Assembly: GCF_039535095.1 (NCBI RefSeq) | Contig: NZ_BAAAWN010000001.1 | Location: forward strand, 1,116,001 to 1,180,000 | Direction of reading: 5' to 3' | DNA: 64,000 bases | From: Arthrobacter ramosus | GTDB lineage: Bacteria > Actinomycetota > Actinomycetes > Actinomycetales > Micrococcaceae | In this document: piece by piece, positions 32,705 to 43,230 of the stretch | Numbering within the stretch: position 1 is the first letter of the stretch | How the letters are laid out: the number at the start of each line of letters is the position of its first letter | Notes under the pieces: generated by a model | Told to the model about the DNA's origin: nothing | What the model saw: the letters and a program-made list of their open reading frames with translations, nothing else | Databases searched by the model: none | Program-made: the position numbers and the translations under genes

Positions 32705-33945
32705 GCGGCCGCCACTCCACCGGCCCGGCCAGCCTCACCGAGGTCAATGACGTCACCGAGGCCGGACGCATGGCTCCCAAGGAGTACGACGCCGTCCTCC
32801 TCGCCTCTTTCGGCGGGCCCGAAGGCCAGGACGACGTCATTCCCTTCCTGCGCAATGTGACCCGTGGCCGCGGCATCCCGGATGAGCGTCTCGAGGAGGT
32901 GTCCCACCACTACCGCGCCTTTGGTGGGATCAGCCCCATCAACCAGCAAAACAGGAACCTCAAGGCCGCCCTCGAGGCAGAGCTTGCATCGCGCGGCATC
33001 AGCTTGCCAGTGCTGTGGGGCAACCGCAATTGGGATCCTTATATCCCGCAGACGCTCCAGGAAGCCTACGACGCCGGCCACCGCAAGTTGCTGATGGTCA
33101 CCACAAGTGTCTACTCCTGTTACTCCAGCTGCCGCCAGTACCGCGAGGACATCGGCATTGCGCTGACGGAGACCGGCCTTGACGGCAAACTCGAGGTGGA
33201 CAAGGTCCGCCAGTACTTCGACCACCCCGGCTTCGTCGAACCCTTCGTGGAGGGAACGGCTGCAGGACTTGCGGAGGTCAAGGAGAAACTGGCCGCGGCC
33301 GGTCTCCAGGACGCTCCGGTCCACATCCTGTTTGCAACGCACTCCATTCCAACCCGCGACGCCGAGGCCGCCGGGCGTTCGGACGCCGAGCCCCGCGAGT
33401 TCGAGCAGGACTCGGCTTATGTGGCCCAACACCTGGCCGCCGGCGCCGAGGTTGTTCGGCGGGTTGAATCCGAATCCGGACTCACTGCGCCATGGTCCTT
33501 GGTGTACCAGTCCCGTTCGGGCGCACCGAGTGTTCCATGGCTTGAGCCGGACATCAACGATGCCATAGAGGAATTGGCCGGCCAGGGGATCAAAGGCGTC
33601 GTGATCGTTCCGCTCGGTTTCGTCTCCGACCACATGGAAGTGGCCTGGGACCTGGACACCGAGGCCTTGGAAACGTGCAAAAACCTCGGCCTCGCCGCCA
33701 CACGCGTCCCCACCCCGGGAACCCACCGCAAGTTCGTTTCCGGCCTGGTAGACCTCATTTGCGAGCGGACTGTAGCCAACAACATCGCCGATCGCCCCGC
33801 CATGACCGGACTGGGCCCGTGGTACGACATCTGCCGTCCGGGCTGCTGCGCCAACTTCCGCGGAGAGAAGCCCACGATTGCGGGTGCAGACACCACCGTC
33901 GGCACTGGCCATGATGCCTACCCTGTAGGAGAAGGCGCGAAATGA
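32701..33945 (+). CDS. hemH: Coproporphyrin ferrochelatase
   Basis: 414 residues from GTG at 32701, overlapping hemQ. Family segments LLASFGGPEGQDDVIPFL, HHYRAFGGISPINQQN, FATHSIP (active-site His) and PLGFVSDHMEV are present. Cysteines near the C-terminus (ICRPGCCANF) and an inner SCYSSCRQY are candidates for the 2Fe-2S cluster known in actinobacterial enzymes. The exact ligands are not proven here. It inserts iron into coproporphyrin III (CpfC). The C-terminus overlaps hemC. Confidence 0.94.
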   Translation: MSGRHSTGPASLTEVNDVTEAGRMAPKEYDAVLLASFGGPEGQDDVIPFLRNVTRGRGIPDERLEEVSHHYRAFGGISPINQQNRNLKAALEAELASRGISLPVLWGNRNWDPYIPQTLQEAYDAGHRKLLMVTTSVYSCYSSCRQYREDIGIALTETGLDGKLEVDKVRQYFDHPGFVEPFVEGTAAGLAEVKEKLAAAGLQDAPVHILFATHSIPTRDAEAAGRSDAEPREFEQDSAYVAQHLAAGAEVVRRVESESGLTAPWSLVYQSRSGAPSVPWLEPDINDAIEELAGQGIKGVVIVPLGFVSDHMEVAWDLDTEALETCKNLGLAATRVPTPGTHRKFVSGLVDLICERTVANNIADRPAMTGLGPWYDICRPGCCANFRGEKPTIAGADTTVGTGHDAYPVGEGAK

Positions 33946-34925
33946 CCGTACGGATCGGTACCCGCGCGAGCAAACTCGCGCTCACCCAGAGCCAGCAGGC
34001 AGCCGACCAGCTTGCAGCTGTCGGGGGCTTTCCCGTTGAACTGGTGCGCATCAAGACCGAAGGCGATGTCCGGACGGGCTCCCTGTCCCAGATGGGCGGC
34101 ACCGGAGTGTTTGTCGCCGCCCTTCGCGACGCGTTGTTGGAGAACGCGTGCGACGTCGCGGTGCACTCCCTGAAGGATCTCCCCACGGGTGCGGCACCGG
34201 GACTCACCATTGCCGCAACGCCCAAACGCGTCGACGTCCGTGACGCCTTGTGCGCGCGTGACGGGCTCAAGCTCGCCGATCTTCCGCCAGGCGCACGGGT
34301 CGGTACCGGATCGCCGCGCCGCGCTGCCCAGCTGCGCGCCGCCCGCCGGGATCTCGACGTCGTGGACATCCGCGGCAACGTGGACACCCGGCTGGGCCGC
34401 GTTCCCGGGCTCGCAGGCAACGCGGAAGATTCACCCGGAGACCTCGACGCAGTCGTCCTCGCCGCGGCGGGACTGGAACGGATCAGCAGGCTCGACGCCG
34501 TGACGGAGTTCTTTGAGACCGACGTCATGCTTCCTGCCCCCGGACAGGGCTCACTTGCGATCGAGTGCCGCACCGTCGACGCTCCCGGACAGTCCGGCGC
34601 CGAAGGTTCCCAGGGCGCTCTGGCCCAGGCCCTGGCCGCACTCAATCATGAAGACACCCGGCTGGCCGTCACCGCGGAGCGGGCCGTCCTGGCCCGCCTC
34701 GAAGCCGGGTGTGCTGCGCCCGTGGGCGCCTACGCTTACCGCAAGGGCAGCATGCTGTATCTGGAAGCCGTCGTCTGCGCCGTGGATGGGAGCAAGTCCG
34801 TACGCGAGAAAAAGGCCACCGACGGGCTCACTGAAGTGGGCGCCACGTTGCTGGGCATCGAAGTCGCCGAGCTCCTGCTTGCCGCGGGTGCTGCGGACAT
34901 CGCAGATCTTGCAGCTTCCAGATAA
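33942..34925 (+). CDS. hemC: Hydroxymethylbilane synthase
   Basis: 327 residues. N-terminal MTVRIGTRASKLALTQSQQ and AVHSLKDLPT are family hallmarks. The dipyrromethane cofactor cysteine is C257 in LEAGCAAPVGAYA. It polymerises four porphobilinogens. The ATG overlaps the hemH stop by four bases, and hemD starts 19 bases after its end. Confidence 0.95.
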   Translation: MTVRIGTRASKLALTQSQQAADQLAAVGGFPVELVRIKTEGDVRTGSLSQMGGTGVFVAALRDALLENACDVAVHSLKDLPTGAAPGLTIAATPKRVDVRDALCARDGLKLADLPPGARVGTGSPRRAAQLRAARRDLDVVDIRGNVDTRLGRVPGLAGNAEDSPGDLDAVVLAAAGLERISRLDAVTEFFETDVMLPAPGQGSLAIECRTVDAPGQSGAEGSQGALAQALAALNHEDTRLAVTAERAVLARLEAGCAAPVGAYAYRKGSMLYLEAVVCAVDGSKSVREKKATDGLTEVGATLLGIEVAELLLAAGAADIADLAASR

Positions 34926-34944
34926 CCGGAGCCAACAGGAGACC

Positions 34945-35838
34945 ATGGGACGGCACAGCGCAGTGAAGTCGGGGGAGGCCCGGGTCCTTGAAGGCGCCCG
35001 GGTTCTTGTGACGCGCAGCCCTGATCGTGCCGCCCCGCTCGTCAGCGCCCTGCGCGAAGCCGGCGCGGAGCCGCTCCTGTTGCCCTTGATCGACTTTGAG
35101 CGTGCCCGCGACCAGCATTCCCTCGAGGTCGCCTTGGACGCCCTCCGCGCGGGAGCGTACGGCTGGTTGGTGGTCAGCAGCATCACCACGGTGCGCGCCC
35201 TGAAGGAAAAAGCAGCCGAGCGTCGCTTGGAGTTGAAGGACCTGATTCCGGAGTCCGTCCGGATCGCGACGATCGGCCCGTCGAGCCGGCGCGTCCTCGA
35301 AGCGGAGGGCCTTCCCGTGGACCTCGCGCCGGAAGACGTCCAGTCGGCAGCAGGACTCGTCTCCGTCTGGCCGACAGGCCCGGCCAATGTGCTGTTGCCC
35401 CAAGCGGACATCGCCGATTCGATGTTGGCGGAGGGGATCGAAGCCAAGGGAGCCGTGGTCCAGCCGGTGACGGCTTATCACACCGTGGACTACCCGGCGG
35501 CCCCCGAGCGCAGGCTGACTGCTGCCTTGGCTGCGGCGAACGGCTGGAAGACGCGGGCGGTATCCGGGACGCCGGAGCTCACCCCCGAAGCCGCCAAGGC
35601 TGAACTTTCCAGCGGCCGGCTCCACGCCGTCGTCGCCGCTTCACCCAGTGCGGCACGCCGCATCCACGCCTCGCTGGGACCGCTGCGGGATTGCCGCTTT
35701 ATTGCGATCGGGCGCTCGACGGCGGCAGAGGCTGCCGCTCTCGGGATCCCGGTCGCGGCAACCGCCAAAGAACCCACACCCGACGGCATCGTGGCCGCCC
35801 TACGCACCGTATTCGCCACCGAAGGGAACGAAAGTTGA
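34945..35838 (+). CDS. hemD: Uroporphyrinogen-III synthase
   Basis: 297 residues from ATG at 34945 (AACAGGAGACC ribosome site). The poorly conserved HemD fold is recognisable by [32 protein letters not shown], the [13 protein letters not shown] segment and [18 protein letters not shown] near the end. It cyclises hydroxymethylbilane to uroporphyrinogen III. It lies between hemC and hemB, with the hemB TTG start overlapping its stop. Confidence 0.9.
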   Translation: MGRHSAVKSGEARVLEGARVLVTRSPDRAAPLVSALREAGAEPLLLPLIDFERARDQHSLEVALDALRAGAYGWLVVSSITTVRALKEKAAERRLELKDLIPESVRIATIGPSSRRVLEAEGLPVDLAPEDVQSAAGLVSVWPTGPANVLLPQADIADSMLAEGIEAKGAVVQPVTAYHTVDYPAAPERRLTAALAAANGWKTRAVSGTPELTPEAAKAELSSGRLHAVVAASPSAARRIHASLGPLRDCRFIAIGRSTAAEAAALGIPVAATAKEPTPDGIVAALRTVFATEGNES

Positions 35839-36815
35839 GCTTTCCAAACCACCGGCCCCGCCGGCTCCGCACCACCCCCGCCATGCGCCGGATGACCGCC
35901 GAACACCGGCTGGCCCCCGCGGACCTCATCCTGCCGGCCTTTATTCGCGAAGGACTCAGCGAACCGGCTCCGATCAGCTCCATGCCCGGTGTTGTCCAGC
36001 ACACCACGGACTCGCTCAAGCGCGCCGCTGCGGAAGCCGTGGAACTGGGTGTCAGCGGCATCATGCTCTTCGGTGTTCCCGCAGTCCGCGATGCCCGCGG
36101 CACAGCCTCCCTGGATCCGGACGGCGTGCTGAACAAGGCCATCCGAGACGTCCGCGCAGAGGTTGGCGATGACCTGGTGGTCATGGGCGACGTGTGCCTC
36201 GACGAATTCACCGACCACGGCCACTGCGGTGTCCTGGACGCCAACGGTTACGTGGACAACGACGCCACCCTCGAAATCTACGCCCAGATGGCCGTGGCGC
36301 AGGCCGACGCCGGTGCCCACGTCCTGGGGCCGTCCGGGATGATGGATGGCCAGATCGCCGTGATTCGCCAGGCCCTTGAAGCGGCGGGACACCAGAACAC
36401 TGCGCTTCTGGCCTACGCGGCGAAGTACGCCTCTGCCTTCTACGGCCCCTTCCGCGAAGCAGTGGACTCGCAGCTCAAGGGTGATCGCCGGACGTACCAG
36501 ATGGATGCCGCCAATCGCCGGGAAGCCATCATCGAGGTGGAACTCGACCTCGAAGAGGGCGCTGACATGGTCATGGTCAAGCCGGCCATGAGCTACCTCG
36601 ACATCCTGGCCGACGTCGCCGCCATGAGTCCGGTTCCCGTGGCGGCCTACCAAATCTCCGGTGAATACGCCATGATCGAAGCGGCTGCCGCGAACGGCTG
36701 GATCGATCGCCGCGGCGCCATCACAGAATCCGTGCTCGGCATCAAGCGGGCCGGCGCCGACATGGTGCTGACGTACTGGGCCTCCGAGCTTGCCGGCTGG
36801 CTTAAGGAGTCCTGA
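35835..36815 (+). CDS. hemB: Delta-aminolevulinic acid dehydratase (porphobilinogen synthase)
   Basis: 326 residues from TTG at 35835, giving the family N-terminus [19 protein letters not shown]. Schiff-base lysines lie in [12 protein letters not shown] and [11 protein letters not shown]. The metal loop reads [14 protein letters not shown]. The canonical zinc site Cys-x-Cys-x7-Cys becomes C121, D123 and C131, so the second Cys is Asp. This is a mixed site between zinc- and magnesium-type enzymes. It makes porphobilinogen from two aminolevulinates. Its stop overlaps the next gene start (TGATG). Confidence 0.94.
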   Translation: MSFPNHRPRRLRTTPAMRRMTAEHRLAPADLILPAFIREGLSEPAPISSMPGVVQHTTDSLKRAAAEAVELGVSGIMLFGVPAVRDARGTASLDPDGVLNKAIRDVRAEVGDDLVVMGDVCLDEFTDHGHCGVLDANGYVDNDATLEIYAQMAVAQADAGAHVLGPSGMMDGQIAVIRQALEAAGHQNTALLAYAAKYASAFYGPFREAVDSQLKGDRRTYQMDAANRREAIIEVELDLEEGADMVMVKPAMSYLDILADVAAMSPVPVAAYQISGEYAMIEAAAANGWIDRRGAITESVLGIKRAGADMVLTYWASELAGWLKES

Positions 36816-37891
36816 TGACAGATACCGCTTCCACCCCCACGGCCCCTGTTGGAGCTACGGAGATCCTCCTCGGACTGAATACTTTCGGTGACGCCGGGGT
36901 GGACGCCGACGGCAACCCGAAACCGCATGCCCGGGTTTTGCGGGAGCTGCTGGCGGAAGCGGAACTTGCGGACGCCGTCGGGCTTCATGCCTTTGGCGTG
37001 GGGGAGCACCACCGCCGCGACTTCGCTGTCTCGGCGCCCGAAGTGTTCCTCGCTGCCGCCGCCGCCCGGACATCGCAGATCAAACTCGGTTCGGCCGTCA
37101 CCGTGCTCAGCTCCGACGACCCCATCAGGGTCTTCCAGCGCTTCTCCACCGTTGACGCGATCTCCAACGGTCGCGCGGAGGTGATGCTGGGCCGCGGCTC
37201 CTTCGTGGAATCATTCCCGCTGTTCGGCCTGGACCTGGCAGACTACGAAGTCCTGTTCGAGGAGAAGCTGGAACTCTTCGACAAGGTCCGGGCGCAGAAG
37301 CCCGTGCATTGGGAAGGCCGTACCCGGCCGAATGTGAACGGAATGAGCGTTTTTCCGCCGCTGGAACACCACTTGCTGCCAACGTGGATCGGTGTGGGTG
37401 GAACTCCCGAGTCGGTGCTGCGTTGCGCCCAATACGGCTATCCGATTATCTTCGCCATCATCGGCGGGGAGCCGCGCCGCTTTGCCCCGCTCGTGGAGCT
37501 CTACCGCGAGGCAATGGGGAAATACGGACACCCCATGCAGCAGATTGCTACACACTCGCCCGGCTACGTCGCTCCCACCGATGAGCAGGCCCGGGAGGAA
37601 CTGTTCCCGCATTGGCTGGCCCAGCGCAACCGCATCGGCGCGGAACGCGGCTGGGGACCGGCGAGCAGGGGCGAGTTCGACGCCATGTGCGGCCCTGAGG
37701 GTGCACTTTACGTGGGTTCCCCGGAAACGGTCGCCCGGAAGATCGTCCTGCTGAAGCGGAACCTCGGCGTCGACCGTTTCGACCTGAAATACAGCAACGG
37801 AACCCTGCCCCACGAATCCATGATGCGCTGTATCGAACTCTTCGGCACCGTGGTGGCCCCACTGGTGGCCAAGGAGCTGGCCGACGTTTGA
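36815..37891 (+). CDS. LLM-class flavin-dependent oxidoreductase
   Basis: 358 residues. A bacterial-luciferase-like TIM barrel ([13 protein letters not shown] start, [75 protein letters not shown] in parts). Members use FMN or F420 and act on varied substrates. This one is inside the heme operon, one base into the hemB stop and 62 bases before hemL. A role in heme metabolism or in repair of flavin/porphyrin photodamage is a guess from context only. Confidence 0.88.
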   Translation: MTDTASTPTAPVGATEILLGLNTFGDAGVDADGNPKPHARVLRELLAEAELADAVGLHAFGVGEHHRRDFAVSAPEVFLAAAAARTSQIKLGSAVTVLSSDDPIRVFQRFSTVDAISNGRAEVMLGRGSFVESFPLFGLDLADYEVLFEEKLELFDKVRAQKPVHWEGRTRPNVNGMSVFPPLEHHLLPTWIGVGGTPESVLRCAQYGYPIIFAIIGGEPRRFAPLVELYREAMGKYGHPMQQIATHSPGYVAPTDEQAREELFPHWLAQRNRIGAERGWGPASRGEFDAMCGPEGALYVGSPETVARKIVLLKRNLGVDRFDLKYSNGTLPHESMMRCIELFGTVVAPLVAKELADV

Positions 37892-37953
37892 ACGCGCCTG
37901 AACCGCCCTTGCCGGCGCCTGAACCGCCCCGAATCCCTGAAAGAATAGGCACC

Positions 37954-39276
37954 ATGACTTCAAACACCCCTGTCTCCGACCAGCTGTTCGACCGCGCCCG
38001 CTCCCTGATGCCAGGCGGCGTCAACTCCCCGGTGCGCGCCTTCGGTTCCGTCGGCGGCACCCCGAAGTTCATGGTTTCGGCGCAGGGTCCATACCTGACC
38101 GACGCGGACGGCCGCGAATACGTCGACCTCGTCTGCTCATGGGGCCCGGCCCTGCTGGGTCACGCGCACCCGGCAGTCCTCGACGCCGTCCACGCCGCCG
38201 TCGACCGCGGCTTGTCCTTTGGCGCCTCCACGCCCGATGAGGCAAACCTCGCCGCGATCGTCAAGGAACGCGTGTCCGCCGTCGAACGCATCCGCATGGT
38301 GTCCACGGGCACCGAGGCCACCATGACGGCCGTACGCTTGGCCCGTGGGTTCATCGGCCGCAACCTGATCGTGAAGTTCGCCGGCTGCTACCACGGCCAC
38401 CTCGATGGACTGCTCGCCGCGGCTGGCTCGGGCCTTGCGACCATGGCTCTGCCCGGTTCCGCCGGTGTCACCGAAGCTGCCGCCGCTGAAACCCTCGTCC
38501 TGCCGTACAACGACCTCGACGCGGTGGAAGCCGCTTTCGCTGCGCACGGCAACAACATCGCTGCCGTCATCACCGAAGCCGCTCCCGCCAACATGGGCGT
38601 CGTCACGCCGAACGAAGGCTTCAACGCAGGCCTGTCCCGCATCACCCGCGAACACGGCGCGCTGTTGATCCTGGACGAGGTGCTCACCGGCTTCCGCACC
38701 GGTTACGCGGGCTACTGGGGCCTCACGGGCCGCCAGGAAGGCTGGACGCCGGACCTGCTGACCTTCGGCAAAGTCATCGGCGGCGGCATGCCGACGGCGG
38801 CGCTCGGCGGGCGTGCCGACGTCATGGATTACCTTGCGCCCCTTGGCCCGGTGTACCAAGCAGGAACCTTGTCCGGGAACCCGGTGGCAATGGCCGCCGG
38901 CGTCGCCACCCTGACGCTCGCGACGCCCGAGGTCTACAGCTTCGTGGATGCCCGCTCGCTGGAACTCTCGGCGGCGCTCTCATCGGCGCTGGACACCGCC
39001 GGCGTGGACCACTCGATCCAGCGCGCAGGGAACCTCTTCTCCGTGGCCTTCGGCACTTCGGCCAACGGCGTCCACAACTACGCCGACGCCCAGGCCCAAG
39101 ACGTCTTCCGCTACGCACCGTTCTTCCATTCCATGTTGGATTCCGGCGTCTACTTGCCGCCGTCGGTCTTCGAGGCATGGTTCCTGTCGGCCGCCCACGA
39201 CGACGCCGCGATGAACCGGATCTTCGACGCGCTCCCTGCAGCAGCCAAGGCGGCAGCGGAGGCCACCGCGTTGTAA
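37954..39276 (+). CDS. hemL: Glutamate-1-semialdehyde 2,1-aminomutase
   Basis: 440 residues from ATG at 37954. A TTG 22 codons earlier would add a Pro-rich tail coded by a repeated 15-mer. Family signatures [35 protein letters not shown] and the PLP lysine in [18 protein letters not shown] are present. It makes 5-aminolevulinate from the HemA product. It is last in the heme operon, although its reaction is the second of the pathway. Confidence 0.95.
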   Translation: MTSNTPVSDQLFDRARSLMPGGVNSPVRAFGSVGGTPKFMVSAQGPYLTDADGREYVDLVCSWGPALLGHAHPAVLDAVHAAVDRGLSFGASTPDEANLAAIVKERVSAVERIRMVSTGTEATMTAVRLARGFIGRNLIVKFAGCYHGHLDGLLAAAGSGLATMALPGSAGVTEAAAAETLVLPYNDLDAVEAAFAAHGNNIAAVITEAAPANMGVVTPNEGFNAGLSRITREHGALLILDEVLTGFRTGYAGYWGLTGRQEGWTPDLLTFGKVIGGGMPTAALGGRADVMDYLAPLGPVYQAGTLSGNPVAMAAGVATLTLATPEVYSFVDARSLELSAALSSALDTAGVDHSIQRAGNLFSVAFGTSANGVHNYADAQAQDVFRYAPFFHSMLDSGVYLPPSVFEAWFLSAAHDDAAMNRIFDALPAAAKAAAEATAL

Positions 39277-39363
39277 CGGCGCTTTCCGATGTTTGCAGCC
39301 TGTTCCTTGCACGCACCGCCGGGCCGGGAGCAGGCTGTGGGCAACGATCGAATCGACAAGGCG

Positions 39364-40647
39364 ATGATTTATCTGCTCAAGCCGTCCAGAATTTCACTGC
39401 TCGTCCTCTTCGCCCTGATGGCCGGGGCATTTGCCGGCATTGCGCATGCCGACGCGCCTGACCGCGGGGTCTCGGCCGTCGGAGACCCGCCCCCGGCGCC
39501 AAGTACTCCCCGGGCCGCCCCAGCGCCTGGGTTCTCCGACTCTCCGTCCGGGGGATCGCCGGATGTTTCTGCAACGCCAACCCGGCCTGCTGATCCGCCG
39601 CCGCCTCCGCACCCGACGCCGGAACAGCGGCTCGCGGGCCTGACCCTGGAACAAAGGGTAGGGCAGCTGTTCATGGTGGCGGCCAAGGCCGACGGAAGCG
39701 ATTCGAGCGCAGTGGCTGATCTCCTGAACAGCCACGTGGGCAACATCTACTTGGCCGGACGCAGCCAAGCAGGTGTTGCGGCAACGGCATCGGTTGTGGC
39801 AAAGCTGAGGGCGGCCATTTCGCCGGCCTCGAGCCGTGGCTTGCCGCTGTCCGTCGCGACGGACCAGGAAGGCGGCTCCGTTCAAGTCCTCAGGGGACCT
39901 GGATTCCTGCCTATTCCCGCAGCCTTGGACCAGGGCAATTCGAGCCCCGAACAACTACGCGCCGACGCCCGGAACTGGGGGTCCGAACTCTTGCAGGCCG
40001 GAGTGAATGTTGATCTGGCGCCCGTACTGGACACGGTTCCCAGCCCCGAATTTGCGCCCTCGAACAAGCCCATTGGGGCGTTCAAGCGTGAATACGGCTT
40101 CACCCCGGCTGCGGTGTCCGAGCAAGGTAACGCGATGGCGGCCGGACTGCGGGACGCAGGGGTGGCTCCGGTGGTCAAGCACTTCCCAGGAATGGGGCGC
40201 GTAAGCCTGAACACTGACGTCAGCGCGAACGTCCACGACGCCGAAACCACCCGGACGGATCCCTACCTGATGCCTTTCAAGGTCGCGATCGAGGGCGGAC
40301 TCCGGTGGGTCATGATTTCGAACGCCTACTACGACAAGATCGATCCCGACCATGTGGCGCCGTTTTCATCGGTGATCATGCGCACCATGTTGCGGACAGA
40401 CGCAGGATTCACCGGCATCATCGTGTCTGATGACCTTTGCAACGCCGTGCAACTGTCGCCTTGGAGCATGGGGGATAGAGCAGCGAATTTCATCGGAGCG
40501 GGCGGCACCATGGTTTTATGCGCAGACACTGCTTCAGTTCCGGCGATGTACGCCCAGGTCCTGCAACGGGCGCAGACCGATCCTGGATTCCGCAATTCAG
40601 TAGACGCCGCGGCCCTGACAGTTCTTCAAGTGAAGGCAGGGCAGTAA
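39364..40647 (+). CDS. Secreted glycoside hydrolase family 3 protein (beta-N-acetylhexosaminidase-like)
   Basis: 427 residues from ATG at 39364, chosen because it puts the signal peptide (MIYLLKPSRISLLVLFALMA, then GAFAGIAHADA) at the N-terminus. The ORF opens 25 codons earlier. A Pro/Ser-rich linker (about 35-85) precedes the GH3 barrel: RVGQLFMVAAK, VATDQEGGSVQVL, VVKHFPGMGRV with the KHFPG motif, and catalytic Asp in GIIVSDDLCNAV. NagZ-like enzymes of this group cleave N-acetylglucosamine from peptidoglycan fragments. The secreted form would act outside the cell. The gene stands alone and ends before a strong hairpin. Confidence 0.87.
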   Translation: MIYLLKPSRISLLVLFALMAGAFAGIAHADAPDRGVSAVGDPPPAPSTPRAAPAPGFSDSPSGGSPDVSATPTRPADPPPPPHPTPEQRLAGLTLEQRVGQLFMVAAKADGSDSSAVADLLNSHVGNIYLAGRSQAGVAATASVVAKLRAAISPASSRGLPLSVATDQEGGSVQVLRGPGFLPIPAALDQGNSSPEQLRADARNWGSELLQAGVNVDLAPVLDTVPSPEFAPSNKPIGAFKREYGFTPAAVSEQGNAMAAGLRDAGVAPVVKHFPGMGRVSLNTDVSANVHDAETTRTDPYLMPFKVAIEGGLRWVMISNAYYDKIDPDHVAPFSSVIMRTMLRTDAGFTGIIVSDDLCNAVQLSPWSMGDRAANFIGAGGTMVLCADTASVPAMYAQVLQRAQTDPGFRNSVDAAALTVLQVKAGQ

Positions 40648-40685
40648 AGCGGACGCGGACGGCCGATCGCGGCCGGACGCAGAAA

Positions 40686-40741
40686 ATCCCCGGCATCCGG
40701 ACGATTCACCACCGTGGGTGGTTTGTCCGGAAGCCGGGGAT
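40686..40741. terminator. Bidirectional terminator between GH3 and amino-acid ABC genes
   Basis: Outer arms ATCCCCGGC-a-TCCGGA (40686-40701) and TCCGGA-a-GCCGGGGAT (40726-40741) pair with one mismatch and enclose an inner ACCACC/GGTGGT hairpin. The position between two convergent genes fits a two-way transcription stop. Confidence 0.75.
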
Positions 40742-40756
40742 CCTCGTTGTTAAGGC

Positions 40757-41494
40757 CTAGAGCACGTCCGAAAGGAAGCCCTTCAGGCGCTCGGTCCGCG
40801 GCTCGGTGAAGAGTTGTTCCGGCGATCCGGTCTCTACGACGACGCCTGCGTCCATGAACGTCACGGTGTCGGACACGTTCCTTGAGAAGCCCATTTCGTG
40901 GGTTACCACCACCATGGTCATGCCGCCCTTGGCCAGGTCGGTCATGAGCGCGAGCACGCCCTTGACCAGTTCAGGGTCCAGGGCCGATGTTGCCTCGTCG
41001 AAGAACATGACCTCGGGCTTCATGGCAAGCGCGCGGGCAATGGCCACTCGCTGCTGTTGCCCGCCGGAGAGGTTGGCTGGCCGGGCGTCGGCCTTGTGCT
41101 TGAGCCCTACGAGGTCCAGTTGGGCCAAGGCATCTTCGCGTGCCTGCTCCTTGGACATGCCACGGAGCTTCCGCAGGGCGAGGGAGACATTTTCCACCAC
41201 GGTCTTGTGCGGAAACAGGTTGAACTGCTGGAAAACCATGCCGATTCGCCGTCGCAGTTCATCCGGGTTGTCCTTAAGCACCGAACGGCCGTCCAGCAGT
41301 ATGTCGCCCTGGGCGGGTTCGATCAGCCGGTTCATGACCCTCAGCAACGTGGATTTTCCCGAGCCGGAGGGGCCGATCACGGAAGCAGTTGCGCCCTTCT
41401 CGACGTGCAGGTCGATGCCGCGCAGGACATGGTTGGACCCGAAGGACAAATGGATGTTTTTAGCCGTCAGTGTTCCTGAAGCGAACTCGCTCAT
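40757..41494 (-). CDS. Polar amino-acid ABC transporter, ATP-binding protein
   Basis: 245 residues. Walker [10 protein letters not shown], the Q-loop [30 protein letters not shown], Walker [15 protein letters not shown] and switch His VVTHEMGF. The pattern matches the GlnQ/HisP group for polar amino acids. Its GTG/ATG region overlaps the permease stop by four bases. It is the last gene of a three-gene leftward operon (binding protein, permease, ATPase). Confidence 0.93.
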   Translation of the reverse strand: MSEFASGTLTAKNIHLSFGSNHVLRGIDLHVEKGATASVIGPSGSGKSTLLRVMNRLIEPAQGDILLDGRSVLKDNPDELRRRIGMVFQQFNLFPHKTVVENVSLALRKLRGMSKEQAREDALAQLDLVGLKHKADARPANLSGGQQQRVAIARALAMKPEVMFFDEATSALDPELVKGVLALMTDLAKGGMTMVVVTHEMGFSRNVSDTVTFMDAGVVVETGSPEQLFTEPRTERLKGFLSDVL

Positions 41495-42264
41495 GCCTGG
41501 GCTCCCTTCCCGACGACGGCGGCTGCCTCGTCGGGTTCTTTCTTTTCCGGTCGGCCTGTCCTCAGACGGCGGTCAATCCAGTTCACGAAATGCGTCAACG
41601 GAATGGTCAGCGCGAGGTAGAAGATTGCCGCCGCTACATAGGGCGACAGGTTTCCGCTGGTGGAGGCCGCATCCTTGCCGATCTGGAAGATCTCGCGCTC
41701 CGAGGCCACCAAGCCAAGGAGGAAGACCAGCGACGACTCCTTGATCAACGCAATGAACTGGTTGACCAGCGCCGGCAGGACCCGCCGGACGCCCTGGGGA
41801 ACCACCACAAGCCGCATGGCGGGGCCGTAGCCGAACCCCAGGGCACGTGTTGCCTCAAGCTGACCCTTGTCAACACTCTGGATACCGGAACGGAAGATCT
41901 CGCCGATGTACGCCGCCGACATCAGGGACAGCGCCGCGACGGCCAACGGATACGGGCTCGTGGAGCCGCTCAGCTGGCGGATGATCGGGCCGAAGCCGAG
42001 GCCGATCACCAGGATGGTGAGGACGGGAGGCAGCCCACGAAGGATATCGGTGTATACGCGGGCTATCCACCGGGCCACGGGGTTCCGGGAGATCCCCATC
42101 AAGGCGAGCGCCATGCCGAGCACCGTTCCGATCACGCCGGAGGTGACGGCCAAGACAATGGTATTCGGCAAGCCGACCGCGAACATCTTGGGGATGACTT
42201 CGCCTATCGCCTTCCAATCGAGGAAGGTCTCGCCGAGTTGCTTGAGGATTTCCTGGAGATCCAT
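41491..42264 (-). CDS. Polar amino-acid ABC transporter, permease
   Basis: 257 residues with about five membrane helices and the ABC-permease coupling motif [28 protein letters not shown] (in segments), typical of the HisM/GlnP family. Conserved [11 protein letters not shown] lies in the middle. A charged tail ([11 protein letters not shown]) ends the protein. It starts 12 bases after the binding-protein gene. A single permease gene implies a homodimeric channel. Confidence 0.93.
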   Translation of the reverse strand: MDLQEILKQLGETFLDWKAIGEVIPKMFAVGLPNTIVLAVTSGVIGTVLGMALALMGISRNPVARWIARVYTDILRGLPPVLTILVIGLGFGPIIRQLSGSTSPYPLAVAALSLMSAAYIGEIFRSGIQSVDKGQLEATRALGFGYGPAMRLVVVPQGVRRVLPALVNQFIALIKESSLVFLLGLVASEREIFQIGKDAASTSGNLSPYVAAAIFYLALTIPLTHFVNWIDRRLRTGRPEKKEPDEAAAVVGKGAQA

Positions 42265-42276
42265 GGAACGCCTGGG

Positions 42277-43230
42277 TTACTTGGCCGGAATCTGGACGGC
42301 CTTGCTGCCCGGCTTCCAGCCCTGCGGGGTCTGCTCCGCCGTGGTCGGGCGGTCCTTGTACCACTCGGCCGTCAGCTTGGTCCAGGTACCGTCTGCGATC
42401 ACGGCATCGAGGCCGGAGTTGAGGGCATCGATCAGAGGCTGGTTGTCCTTGTTCACGGCCCAGGCAGTGAAGTTCTGGGTGTTGACGACCTTTTCGGCGA
42501 TCTTGGTGTTGTCGCCGTCCTTGACCTGGCCGGTTGCCTGCTGCGACGGGGCGACCCAGGCGTCAACCTGGCCGCTCTTCACGTTGGCGTAGACCGTGTT
42601 GTAGTCCGGGAAGCGGACGGGCTCAAGCTTGAGAGTGTTGGTGACGTAGTCGTCCTGGACGGTGCCCTGGACGACGCCGATGCGGACGTCGGACTTCAGG
42701 TCCGCGAAGCCCTTGATCTTGGAGTCGGACTTGGTCACGACGGCCATGTAGCCGAAGTCGTAGCCATTGGTGAAGCCGACCGTCTCGCGGCGCTTGTCCG
42801 TGGTGGAGATCGAGGAGGATCCGACGTCGAACTGCTTGTTCTTGACCTGGGAGAGCAGCGCGGAGAAGTCAGTGGAGGCGAATTCGACCTTGAGGCCCAG
42901 CTTGGCGCCAACGGCGCGCAGGAGCTCGTTGTCATAGCCGGTGAACTTGCCAGAGGGATCGATGAAGATGTTCGGCGGGGCGTCCGAGAGCGTGCCGACC
43001 CTGATCGTGCCGTCGGTGATGAGGCCCAGCTTGGACTTGTCGATCTTGTCCACCGGAGTGACGTCCTTGGTGGTGTACTTGTCGAGCGTCTTCTGGTCGC
43101 TGCCCTGGAGGGCGTCGGTCGGCGAGGCGCTGCCGGTGCTGCCCGCTCCGCCACTGCAGGCGGCCAGGGACACGGCGAGAACTGCAGCCACGGGGACAGC
43201 AGAGAACCACTTCAGGGCTTTGATTTTCAT
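42277..43230 (-). CDS. Amino-acid ABC transporter substrate-binding lipoprotein
   Basis: 317 residues from ATG at 43230. ATG at 43248 is an alternative that adds MKVICL. The lipoprotein signal has a basic start (MKIKALKWF), hydrophobic core and lipobox SLAAC, so it is anchored outside the membrane. The mature part is a type 3 solute-binding fold with DGTIRVGTLSDAPPNIFIDPSG near its start, ELLRAVGAKLGLKVEF and the GVVQGTVQDD hinge region. The ligand is probably a polar or basic amino acid, not resolvable by eye. The leader sequence after the Cys is Gly/Ser-rich. Confidence 0.92.
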   Translation of the reverse strand: MKIKALKWFSAVPVAAVLAVSLAACSGGAGSTGSASPTDALQGSDQKTLDKYTTKDVTPVDKIDKSKLGLITDGTIRVGTLSDAPPNIFIDPSGKFTGYDNELLRAVGAKLGLKVEFASTDFSALLSQVKNKQFDVGSSSISTTDKRRETVGFTNGYDFGYMAVVTKSDSKIKGFADLKSDVRIGVVQGTVQDDYVTNTLKLEPVRFPDYNTVYANVKSGQVDAWVAPSQQATGQVKDGDNTKIAEKVVNTQNFTAWAVNKDNQPLIDALNSGLDAVIADGTWTKLTAEWYKDRPTTAEQTPQGWKPGSKAVQIPAK

